Assembly (NCBI GenBank): GCA_037974665.1
Contig: CM075773.1
Coordinates: 27,559,853-27,623,852 of the forward strand
Direction of reading: 5' to 3'
From: Ehretia macrophylla
Lineage: Eukaryota; Streptophyta; Magnoliopsida; Boraginales; Ehretiaceae
Length of the DNA: 64,000 nucleotides
Position numbers and translations under genes: made by a program. Shown here piece after piece: positions 11,284 through 22,037 of this stretch (its first letter is position 1; every line of letters starts with the position of its first letter). The notes under the pieces are model-generated. The model was not told where the DNA came from and did no database searches. It was given only the letters and a program-made list of their open reading frames with translations.

Positions 11284-11841
11284 ATCATGTTGAGCGTGCA
11301 AATCCTTTATGTATTGACGGTTCACAGTCCCAGCCCAGAGAGATGGCCCATGCAAAAGGCCCAATGGGCTTAACGACAACCCATCTACTTCAACAACACA
11401 GCATCCTCGCAACACGTGATATCGACGCGTTGTATGGCCCTCTAATGTCCCGCGAGTTAAGTTGTCGTCCAATTAACAGCTCACGATGTACGATCTGGGA
11501 TGGAAAAACAGAGCAAAAGAAGAAAAGTGGCCCGAAATTGATGAAAACATTCTATTTTGGGCTCCAAAAAGGTCGCAGCCATGCAAGGTTCCTCCCCTCA
11601 TCATAGAGCTCTCGAAAAGCATTCCAACGGTACGCTGTGCACCACATAACTCCTTACAGATCAAAAGTTATGGGCACCGGAGCGACGGAGGCCTGGTCAT
11701 AGGCCCCACGCCCTCGGTTTGCGGCCCCAGCCACTACGCGAAGTGAAGTTGTCTTGCCCAAGGCGCCGTGGGATTCGGTAATAGAAATGTGGTGGATAAA
11801 GCATCTTGGCAACCCTAACCGTGGCAAAAAAAATTTAAATG

Positions 11842-11961
11842 GGGGGTGCAACACAAGGACTTCCAAGGGGGTCACCCATCCTAGTACTACTCTCGCCCAA
11901 GCACGCTTAACTTCAGAGTTCTGATGGGATCCGGTGCATTAGTGCTGGTATGATGGCACCC
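11842..11961 (-). rRNA. 5S rRNA: 5S rRNA gene copy 3 (among the best preserved)
   Basis: Only about 4 differences (positions 7, 47, 97, 107), the joint lowest count in the window. A and intermediate elements are intact by eye, making it one of the better candidates for a working gene here. Confidence 0.97.
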
Positions 11962-12518
11962 GTCATGTTGAGGGCACAAATCCTTTTTGTGTTGATGGTT
12001 CACAGTCCCAGCCCAGAGAGATAGCCCATTGAAAATGCCCAATGGGCTTAACGACAATCAATCCGCTTCAACAACGCAGCATCCTTGCAAGACGTGATAT
12101 CGACGCATTGTAGGGCCCTCTAATGTCCCATGCGTTAGGTTGTCGCCCTTTAAACAGCTCATGACGTACGATCTGGGACAGAAAAACAGAGCAAAAGAAG
12201 AAAACTGGCCCGAAATTGATGAAAACGTTCTATTTTGGGCTCCAAAAAGGGCACAGCCGTGCAAGCTTGCTACCCTTTTCGTAGAGCTCTTGGAGAGCTT
12301 TCCAACAATATGCTATATGCCGCGTAACACTTTACGGATCAAAAGTTATAGACACCGAAGCGATGGAGACCTGGTCACAAGCCCACGCCCTCAGTTTGCG
12401 GGCCCAGCCTCTACGTGAAGCAAAGTTGTCTTGCCCAAGGTGCTGTGGGATTCGGTAATAGAAATGTGATGGACAAAGCATCTTAGCAACGCTAACCAGA
12501 GCAAGAAAAATTGAAAAG

Positions 12519-12638
12519 GGGGGTACAATGCGAGGACTTCCCAGTGGGTCACCTATCCTAGTACTACTCTTGCCCAAGCACGCTTAACTTCGGAGTTCTG
12601 ATTGGATCCGGGGCATTAGTGCTGGTATGATCGCACCC
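12519..12638 (-). rRNA. 5S rRNA: 5S rRNA gene copy 4
   Basis: About 8 differences, including position 68 in the intermediate element and 85 and 94 in the C-box region. Its downstream (3') spacer closely resembles that of copy 8, four units away. Confidence 0.97.
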
Positions 12639-13196
12639 GTCATGTTGAGGGCACAAATTCTTTATGTGTTGACGGTTCACAGTCTCAGCCTAGAGAGATG
12701 GCCCATTCAAAAGGCCCAATGGGCTTAACGACAACCCATCTGCCTCAAGAACGCAGCATCCTCGCAAGACGTGATATCAATGCATTGTAAGGCCTTCCAA
12801 TGTCCCGTGAGTTAAGTTGTCGTTCTTTTAAAAGCTAACCACGTACGATCCGGGATGGAACAACAGAGTAAAAGAAGAAAAGTGGCCCAAAATTGATGAA
12901 AACGATCAATTTGGGGATCCAAAAATAGGCGCAGCTGAGCAAGCTTGCTGCCCCCATTGTAGAGCTCTAGGAGAGCTTTCCAACGGTATGATGTGCACTG
13001 CGTAACTCTTTACGGATCAAAAGTTATGGGTACCGGAGCGACGGAGACCTGGTCACAAGCCCCACGCCCTAGGTTGGCAGGCCCTACCTCTACGTGAAGC
13101 GAAGTTGTCTAGCCCAAGGTGCTGTAGGATTCGGTAATAGAAATGTGGTGGATAAAGTATCTTGGCAACCCTAACCGGGGCAAAAAAAATTGAAAA

Positions 13197-13316
13197 GGGG
13201 GTGCAACACGAGGACTTCCAAGAGGGTCTCCCATCCTAGTACTACTCTCGCCTAAGCACGCTTATCTTTGGAGTTCTGATGGGATCTGGTGCACTAGTGC
13301 AGGTATGATCGTACCC
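13197..13316 (-). rRNA. 5S rRNA: 5S rRNA gene copy 5
   Basis: About 10 differences. Seven are shared with copy 6 (positions 5, 16, 23, 48, 52, 88 and 97), so the two neighbours descend from one recent duplication. Confidence 0.97.
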
Positions 13317-13874
13317 GTCATGTTTAAGGCACAAATCCTTTATGTGTTGATGGTTCAGAGTCCCAGCCCAGAGAGATGGCCCATTGAAAAGGCCCAATGG
13401 GCTTAACGACATCCCATCTGCTTCAACAATGCCGCAACCTCGCAAGATATGATATCGATGCGTTGTAGGGCCCTCTAATGTCCCGCGAATTAGGTTGTTG
13501 TCCCTTTAACAGCTCACGACGTATGATTCGGGACAAAAAAATAGAGAAAAAGTAGAAAAGTGGCCCGAAACTGATGAAAATGTTCGATTTTGGGCTCTAA
13601 AAACGGGCACAGCCAAGCAAGCTAGCTGCCCTCATCGTAGAGCTCTCGGAGAGCTTTCCAACGGTATGCTGTGCATCGCGTAACTCCTTACGTATCAAAA
13701 GTTATAGGCACCGGAGCGACGGAGACCTGGTCATAAGCCCCACGCCCTAGGTTGGCGGGCCCTGCCTCTACGTGAAGCGAAGTTGTCTAGCCCAAGGTGC
13801 TGTGGGATTCGGTAATAGAAATGTGGTAGATAAAGCATCTTGGCGACCCTAACCGGGGCAAAAAAAATTGAAAA

Positions 13875-13994
13875 GGGGGTGCAACACGAGGACTTCCAAG
13901 GAGGTCTCCCATCCTAGTACTACTCTCGCCCAAGCACGCTTATCTTTGGAGTTCTGATGGGATCCGATGCACTAGTGCAGGTATGATCGTACCC
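13875..13994 (-). rRNA. 5S rRNA: 5S rRNA gene copy 6
   Basis: About 9 differences, mostly those of copy 5; private changes at positions 28 and 93. Sister copy of copy 5. Confidence 0.97.
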
Positions 13995-14552
13995 GTCATG
14001 TTTAGGGCACAAATCCTTTATGTGTTGATGGTTCAGAGTCCCAGCCCAGAGAGATGGCCCATTGAAAAGGCCCAATGGGCTTAATGACATCCCGTCTGCT
14101 TCAAAAACGTAGCATCCTCACAAGATGTGATATCGATACATTGTAGGGCCCTCTAATGTCCCGCGAGTTAGGTTGTTGTCCCTTTAACAACTCACGACGT
14201 ATGATCCGGGATGAAAAAATAGAGAAAAAGAAGAAAAGTGTCCCGAAACTGATGAAAATGTTCTATTATGGGCTCCAAAAAGGGGCACAGTCAATCAGGC
14301 TTGCTGCCCTCGTGGTAGAGCTCTTGGAGAGCTTTCCAATGGTATGCTGTGCAACACGTAACTCCTTACCGAATAAAAGTTATGGGCACCGGAGCGACGG
14401 AGACCTGGTCACAAGTCCCACCCCATAGGTTTGTAGGCCCAACCTTTACGTGGAGCGAAGTTGTCTTGCCCAAGGTGCCGTGGGATTCGGTAATAGAAAT
14501 GTGGTGGATAAAGTATCTTGGCAACCCTAACAGGGGCAAAAAAATTGAAAAG

Positions 14553-14672
14553 GGGGGTGCAACATGAGGACTTCCAAGGGGGTCACCCATCATAGTACTA
14601 CTCTCGCCCAAGCACGCTTAACTTCAGAGTTCTGATGGGATCCGGTGCATTAGTACTGTAATGATACCACCC
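14553..14672 (-). rRNA. 5S rRNA: 5S rRNA gene copy 7
   Basis: About 9 differences, clustered near the 5' end (positions 6, 7, 13, 14, 18). The internal promoter region is mostly kept. Confidence 0.97.
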
Positions 14673-15234
14673 ATCATGTTGTGGGCAGAAATCCTTTATG
14701 TGTTGCCAGTTCACAGTCCCAGCCCAGAGAGATGCCCCATTCAAAAGGCCCAATGGGCTTAACCACAACCCATCCACTTCAACAACGTAACATCCTCCCA
14801 AGACATGATATCGACGCGTTGTAGGGCCATCTAATGTCCCGCGAGTTAGGTTGTCGCCCTTTTAACAACTCACGACGTACGATCTGGGACGGAAAAATAG
14901 AGAAGAAGAAGAAAACTAGCCCAAAATTGATGAAAACGTTCTATTTTGGGCTCCAAAAAGGGCACAGCCGTGCAAGCTTGCTGCCCCCTTCGTAGAGCTC
15001 TCGGAGAGCTTTCCAACAATATGCTATGTGCCGCGTACCTCTTTACGGATAAAAAGTTATGGGCACCGAAGTAATGGAGACCTGGTCACAAGCCCACGCC
15101 CTCAGTTTGCGGGCCCAACCTCTACGTGAAGCGAAGTTGTCTTGCCCAAGGTGCCGTGGGATTCGGTAATAGAAATGTGGTGGATAAAGCATCTTGCAAC
15201 ACTAACTAGGGCAAAAAAAAAAAAAATTGAAAAG

Positions 15235-15354
15235 GGGGGTGCAACACGTGGACTTCCTAAGGGGTCACCCATCCCAGTGCTACTCTCGCCCAAGCAGGCT
15301 TAACTTCAGAGTTTTGGTGGAATACGAAACATTAGTGCTTGTATGATTGCACCG
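15235..15354 (-). rRNA. 5S rRNA: 5S rRNA gene copy 8 (diverged, likely pseudogene)
   Basis: About 17 differences, with a dense cluster at positions 26-34 and a changed first nucleotide. Its downstream terminator has an unusually long T-run (13 T). The LTR element starts about 400 bp upstream of this gene. Confidence 0.95.
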
Positions 15355-15752
15355 GTCATGTTGAGGGCACAAATCCCTTATGTGTTGACGGTTCACAGTC
15401 CCAACCTAGATGGCCCATTCAAAATGCCCAAAGGGCTTAACGACAACCCATCCACTTCAACAACGCAGAATCCTTGCAAGACGTGATATTGATGCGTTGT
15501 AAGGCCCTCTAAAGTCCCTCAAATTAGGTTGTCGTCCTTTTAACAGCTGACGACGTACGATCCGGGACGGAAAAACAAAGCAAAAGAAGAAACGTGGCCT
15601 GAAACTAATGAAAACGTTCTATTTTGGGATTCAAAAATGGGCGCAACTGAGCAAGCTTGCTACCCCCGTCGTAGGACTCTCAGAGAGCTTTCAAATGGTA
15701 TGCTATGAGTTGTGTAACTTCTTACAGTTCAAAAGTTATGGGCACCGGCGCG

Positions 15753-15757
15753 ACAGA
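15753..15757. repeat. Target-site duplication, left (ACAGA)
   Basis: Exact copy of 25723-25727. The undisturbed 5S spacer at this place reads GCGACGGAGACCTGG or similar, so the duplication comes from the array. Confidence 0.93.
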
Positions 15758-16200
15758 TGTGAGGCCTGACCTCGAATAACGTGTGTTACCTTGATTTGCG
15801 TGCCATAGACCCCTAATTATATGACCGACCTTGGATTACGTGTCCTGTCTTAGTTTTCGTGCATACCTCGTCATATGTGCCTTGACCTAGAATAGTGTGT
15901 TCGAATCCCCGACTCACGTGCGGTACCTAAAAATACGTGCCGTGACCTCGATGTACGTGCGTTACCTCGTTTCGTGTGCCCTAACCTTGAACTGCGTACC
16001 TTAACCTAGGTTTAAGAGTCGTACCTCGATTTGCGTGCATTATATTGAATTACGTGCCTTGCATTGGTTTACGTGCATTCACCTAGGATTGTGTGCATTA
16101 GTCTTGAAGTCCGAGTCTTACCTCGTGATTCGTGCCATATATTGATTTTGGTGTGTGTCTCGTAGTGCGTGCCCTAGACTTAGGAAAGCGTGCCACCACG
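15758..16200 (+). repeat. Degenerate ~24-bp tandem repeats at LTR start
   Basis: About 440 bp in which CGTGCC or GTGCATT cores recur every ~20-25 bp, separated by TGACCT/TTACCTCG-like spacers. The spacing is too regular for chance, and the block recurs at 22038-22495. Confidence 0.8.
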
Positions 16201-19144
16201 CTAATCAATAAAGAATCCTACACAAAGCACAAGACAATAAAATAATCCTACACAATCCACAAACTATTATTATAATCCTAATTCAAATCTCTACAAAATC
16301 CACTAACACCTAAATATTATATTTTAAACTCACTACAAGACAAAATCTCACAAACCTCTACACATACCCTATAATCTATTCTACCTAAAATCCCTAAATA
16401 CCCAACATTCTCTTACACACATGTTAAAAAAATTCAAAATATGACACAAAATCAGATTTTTGCATGCATGTTTAATTCAAAATGATTCTAGACAAGTCAT
16501 GACACAAAAACACTTATCAATGCATAAAAAAATTGCCCAAAACCACCTCAATTTCCTCTCATTTTTGATCAAACCACTCATGGCCCATGCTAACATTTCA
16601 AATTCCACCTTGAAGACACAAAAATTCAGATTTGGAAGCCCAAGGCTGACCACATGCTCAAAAAATTGCAAAAGCCTCATTTTTCTCTCATTTCTCTCAC
16701 TTTCCTCACATTTTCTCTCTCTCCCTCTCACTCTCTCTCTCCATTTCGGTTTTGGCTGAGTTCTCTCCACCTCTTAGCTCATCTTCATCATCCTATGGTG
16801 CATCAAGACAAACCACAAGCAAAGAAACACACCCAAGCAAGCCAGGATGCAAGAAACACACATGCAAGCATTTTGAGATATATGGTCGTTCATAAGCTTA
16901 AACAATCATGCATGGCAAGATCTTGGCTTGAAAATGATGCCAGGTGAAGTCGAAATGGATGACAATTCTCTGACCAGTCTGTTCGAGGTAAGTTTAGCTA
17001 AGAAAATGATGTTTAAAACGCTTAAAAATTGGTGGGTGACTATTTTGGACAGTTTTGAACATTTTTCCCAGAAATAGGCCGAAGCTAATTTGGAATCTAA
17101 AGTCCTCAAAATGGCAAATCATTAAAATTTGACCAAATCTGGAAATCTGGAAAAATGAATCAGGTTTTTGCAGATGCACTGACCTTGTGGAACGAACCAT
17201 ATTTGACTTAGTAAATATTGTCCAAATTTAGTGAAATTTGGTGTACTGCTATATTTTTCAGTTCTGGACAATTTTGTCAGAAATGGACCAAAGCTAAAAC
17301 TGACTCTAAGACCTCAATAATGTCAATTTCTGAAAAGTGTACAAATCTGGACAGTTTTGTGCTACCTCACTGTTTCGGCTATAACTAATGATTCTGAACT
17401 CCAATTGATGCAAAGTTTGTTTCTGATTTTAGTTAACTTCTTAAGCTTTAATTTGAAATCTTATTTACTGAGTTTGGAGATTGTTTGTTTATCCTATTGA
17501 TTGTGAGAAAACAGCCTATTGCAGTAAAGGTTTTATTTAGCCATGTGCTTGGAAAATTGTTGTAACCTCTCTTGTGACACTAATTGTGTGAAAATGTGGT
17601 GTTGGGATGTTATGTGGACTGTTGTGAGCACTTGAGGATGTTGAATTAAATGATGCAAGACTTGATAGTGATCTTGACCATTGCATGTTGACAAATAAGC
17701 TTTTCTTGCATCCGAACCCATGTTGATATCATTGCACGTTGAATAATCTTATCGCTTGATTGCGTGGACCTCTTAATGAGTTATATAGCCTCTTTACATG
17801 TGTTACATGGCTGCCTGTTTGATGATCATATGACTCTATATGCCTTTCAAGTGAAATTACTTGTCTTATCGTGCCTTGTTTGACTACTTGACAACGTGCG
17901 ATCTTATAACTGTTCGGAGGCAACCTACTTTGTTGTCTTCCTAATGTGATATGTTAAATGTTATAAATGTGCATTGCATACAAGGTTGCAACCTTTCGTG
18001 TGGCATGGTAGCGTTTCACGTCCGCCGGGCGGCATCGGGCTTGCCGGTGTTATCGTGACTACCATGATCCAATTCCCTCTCTCGCTTGGTATTCACCCTT
18101 GGAGAGTTGGGTCGTAGGATTTCGGGGTACATCCGGAGTACACCCACCTGGCGTGTTTTGGGGATGAATTAAAGTCGGCCGCAACTCCTGTTACTTGACT
18201 TGATCTAAGAGCAAAAGCTCACCGTATCCTTTTATTACGTGTATAAGTACTCCCACTTGGTTCCTAGAGGACCTCGGGGAGGAAAGATCGGTATTCCTAT
18301 TCTGTACTTGTATTTCTGTACTTGTATTTCTGTTACATTCATGTGTGAGAAAGGGAATTTCATAAGTTTAACCGGAAAATGAGTTTCAAAACTTATTTCT
18401 CGTTCCCCCTCGCTGAGTTCATAAGGACTCACCCTCTTTTATCATCTCAGGTGAAGAAGAACAGGTACATGAACCCGAGGACGGTGTGCCTAATGATGAA
18501 CCCCTGGAGTGAATGCCTGTCATTGCTTATTTTGCTTGATTGTGACTACTTGTGAACTTTTGCTACTAGAAGACTATTTCCCCTACGTTATTTGTTGTTT
18601 GTGATGTAATAGACCCCCGTTGTAATTTGGGGTCTAATTTTGGTTTGTACTTATATTAAGTAGACTGATACTAGACATACTATGATCGTTTTGCTTTTAT
18701 TATCACTAGTATCTATCATAGGTTATGATGCTTAGCTAAGGAATAGGCAAACGAACTTATCCAATCTCAACAGGTACTCGCTAATAAGCTAAGATCAACA
18801 GGTACATTTTGAAACGAGGATAAATGGACAAACGAGACATAGTATCATGCTAGGTTATAAATCAAATGGGACATCGAAATAACCAATAAGCAATTCAATT
18901 GATGATAAAATAGTAAACTCTAGTTGGGAATGAACTTGAATTGAAAGTTTGAGTCTATTAGAAAATTTAGGTCAAAACAAAGAGCCCAATTACAGCCGTT
19001 ATGTTGCCGAATTTCTGAAAAATTTTGGAGTCTAGAATAACACGTTAAGTGTTAAACCTCATAGAATGATTAAGAATGTGAAGGGACTTGAATGTTTAGA
19101 TCACACCCTAGTCTAACATTTATAGGCTGGGTTGGGGCGTGACA
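15758..19144 (+). repeat. 5' LTR of element 2
   Basis: Starts TGTGAGGCCTGACC, ends GGGGCGTGACA, 3387 bp. About 300 bp shorter than its partner. Carries the palindrome AAGGTTGCAACCTT (17982-17995) and the hairpin at 18611-18635. Confidence 0.94.
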
Positions 19145-19157
19145 CCTTATATTAGAA

Positions 19158-19169
19158 TGCTATCAGAGC
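19158..19169 (+). other. Primer binding site-like sequence (element 2)
   Basis: A close relative of the TGGTATCAGAGC tRNA-Met primer site, 13 bases after the 5' LTR. Confidence 0.8.
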
Positions 19170-22025
19170 TTAGTTTAGTAACTAGGCGTTAGTCGGGTTC
19201 AACTCTCGGACCATGGGTAGAAGCCCTAAGGTAATTATAATGTCTACTTTATATGTGTTATGTGTGCTAATGTGCTTTAATTGCTTTAAGTATTGAATAT
19301 TATGTGCCTTTGTGGACCATATGTATTATGTGTCATGCACACCGACACGTTAGTGACCTTAATAATGCATGCATGCTTTTATACTCCTTCCTTGATACAT
19401 GTGCATGTTAGATAACCATGAATGACTGTTTATACATATAGATAGTTACGATTAGGACGTTCAGGGAAGTGAATTTGTGCAGGACGAACGAAAAGGCTCG
19501 ATTAGAGATTTATCGCATCTTCACAGGTACTCGATGGATAGTATGTATTATTGGATATGCATATGTATAAAATGCGTAGCACAGGTATAATCGTTGAGGT
19601 AAAATTATCCCCTTATATTTGGAATACATATGCTTATGATTAAGTTGTCAATTTTATAGCTATAGAGTTTTTGATTCTGTTAAACCGTTCTCCTAATTGT
19701 GGTTCAAGAATAAATGTTAAGGACATACAACTTTCCTTAGATATAAGAATATACTATTGGACATGTGGAGTAGTATATATATGTTCATATGCTTATAATG
19801 GATGTTTGACTTATGAGTTGCTTTTGAATCAAATTCTTATATCTTGAAATGGTATAATAGACTATTTATATGATCGAATCCTTACTTGATTGGAATTAAG
19901 CATCGTTGAACCTAATGAGGTGTATATTAACGAGTTTCAAGTTCACTCAATGATAAGATTGTGACCTAGAAATTAAGAGATGAACTCGTGGAAATTGACG
20001 ATAGGGGTTAGATTATTAAGGCATAAATAGTGTGTTTATGTAACTTAACAATGGATAACCTCAAGACATGTAGGCAACTCTGGAAACTAAGTTTAACAAG
20101 GCTGATGAATCTTTGGTATAACAAGATACAGAGATGTTGGAATCGAGGAATTCACGTAGCTAGAACTTGTGTTCGGAAGACTACACCTAAATGTTAGGTC
20201 GAATAGAAGTTTAAGGTATTGAATTATGCATTAGATGACTAACGTTGCTAAGGTCCTAAGTTGGATATTTGCGATATTAAGAAACACGGTATTAGTTTGG
20301 TGTCCCTCGAACTTAGCTGTAAATATGCAAGTAAGTCAATCTATGCACTCGTTGTTTGGATACCCTAGAGGATGTTAGATAGCATATATCCCTAAGTAAG
20401 ACCAATGGGCCCGGTATATAAACCATGGAAATGATATTAAGCATCTGGTTGCAAAGTGGAGTTGTTAGGGTATGATTTGAAATCCTAAATAGCTAATAGT
20501 GAGTATGCATGATGATTCATGGTGAACCCTAGGACCTAAGGTCGATGAGTCTTGATGCTCTTAGCTAGTTGAACATATAAATGAGAAGAATAAGATTTCA
20601 TAGAGTTAAGATAGGGATGAATTAGAGTCATAATGACCCAAGAGACTATTGTTAGACCACCATATCTATGGGCACCGTTTCACATCTAGAGACTAGCGAT
20701 CGGTGGACTTTGAATCGTGGTTGTTGAATAGAGGGTGAATCTTGTAGTGATAGTTAAATAAGTGGTTAATTACTTTTGAAGTTCTATTAGGTTATGTTGA
20801 AGGATGCCTAGTGGTCATAATTATTATGTTGATACAACCTTGAAGTTATCTCGTGTAAGTATTTTATGAGCTCGGTCATTACGGTACCCATTTATAGTCC
20901 TAGGATTGTTGTTGTACGACCAGTAACCTAGTAGAGAATTGATATCACTTACATAGCTATGAACCCAGCTTAGTAACATTAATGTTGGAGATATATTGGC
21001 AGGCATTAAGTGTTCGAAGGAATGACTAGGTCGCTAAGTGAGTAGGATCATTGTCTTCTTAAGTATGACGTAACCTTGGATTGAGGTGAGTGGAATTTAT
21101 TTGAGGTTGAAACTATTCGTCTTAGGAGTCTTGGTTAAGATTGAAAGAAATTCTGAAGCCTCGAGACGTGAAAATAGAGACTTGAATAAAGAATAAATTG
21201 TGGATCACAATCTGATGAAGCTTACTTAAAAAGTTGAACTACTGTTACATGATTAGTTTACCTATGCAATTTCGATGGCAATCTGTTGCTGATACTTGAT
21301 AAACCTTAGAATTCGAGTTTAATGAATCTCAACGGTCTTTCTTCTTGATTACGAGCTTGAAGGTTAACGAAGCTGGGGAAGAATGTTAATAAATAAGATC
21401 TTATAACCGGGAGACTAGTCATTAGAAGATTTGCTAATCTAATGTACCTACGAGATAAGGACTATGATACTACCGATAGATGACAATTTGAGATGGATTA
21501 GTTGCTTGGTGAGTTCTTCCTGAAAATAGAGTCGTATCGTGGAGATGATCCGTAACTTGTGTATGGCCTATGTGATAACAGTTCTGAAGCTAGTAGATAG
21601 GATATGTAAATCGGATATAGACCTATCATCTTGAAATTAGCGTATGTCACCCTAGGATCGTGGAATTATTGTGATATTCCTTTTGAGGTATGAATGCGAG
21701 ATTGACACAACATGAGTCATGATTTTGGAGTTACAGTTCTATTGTTAGAATACCGATGCAACTTTGATGACTATGTTTGAAGACTCTAACCTTAGTTAAT
21801 GAACTTGACCTTAAGATCAAATGGAGAATAGAGTCGTTCAAAGAAAAGAACTATAAATGTAGAGGTCACACTGAACTAAATGATTGGAGAAACATAGGAA
21901 GTGAATTGGTTATGGTAAGAGATCACCAAACACGGGACGAACCGGAGTAGGAAGAATAACAAGGGTCAGAATCCGTCTAAATGACCTCAATAGGTAAGAA
22001 TGAATTTCGGGACGAAATTCTTTTT

Positions 22026-22037
22026 AGGAGGGGAGGA
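22026..22037 (+). other. Polypurine tract (element 2)
   Basis: AGGAGGGGAGGA ends exactly where the 3' LTR begins; the same tract precedes the 3' LTR of element 1. Confidence 0.9.

Larger units (their letters stand above)
9919..15757 (-). repeat. 5S rDNA tandem array, segment A (units 1-8)
   Basis: Head-to-tail units of about 678 bp (120-bp gene, ~558-bp spacer), all with the gene on the minus strand. Each spacer, read on the plus strand after the gene, holds in order: promoter-like sequence, an inverted repeat around GCCCATT/AATGGGC, a CpG-rich stretch, an AGCTCTCGGAGAGCT inverted repeat, a GC-rich stretch and an A-run that is the T-rich terminator of the next gene. No protein gene is supported in the spacers. 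The majority 5S sequence used for the counts in the gene entries was built by eye over the whole window. Confidence 0.96.
19145..22037 (+). mobile_element. Internal region of element 2 (non-coding)
   Basis: About 2.9 kb without any frame longer than ~60 residues and without retroviral protein motifs. The last ~1.5 kb (from about 20510) matches element 1 from about 4800. The first part (about 19300-20500) shows no clear gag and no clear match to the gag-bearing part of element 1. Confidence 0.85.

Noticed and set aside
9919-15757. A generic satellite with no gene
   Set aside because: The 120-nt segment matches plant 5S rRNA along its whole length, with A-box, C-box and Pol III terminator.
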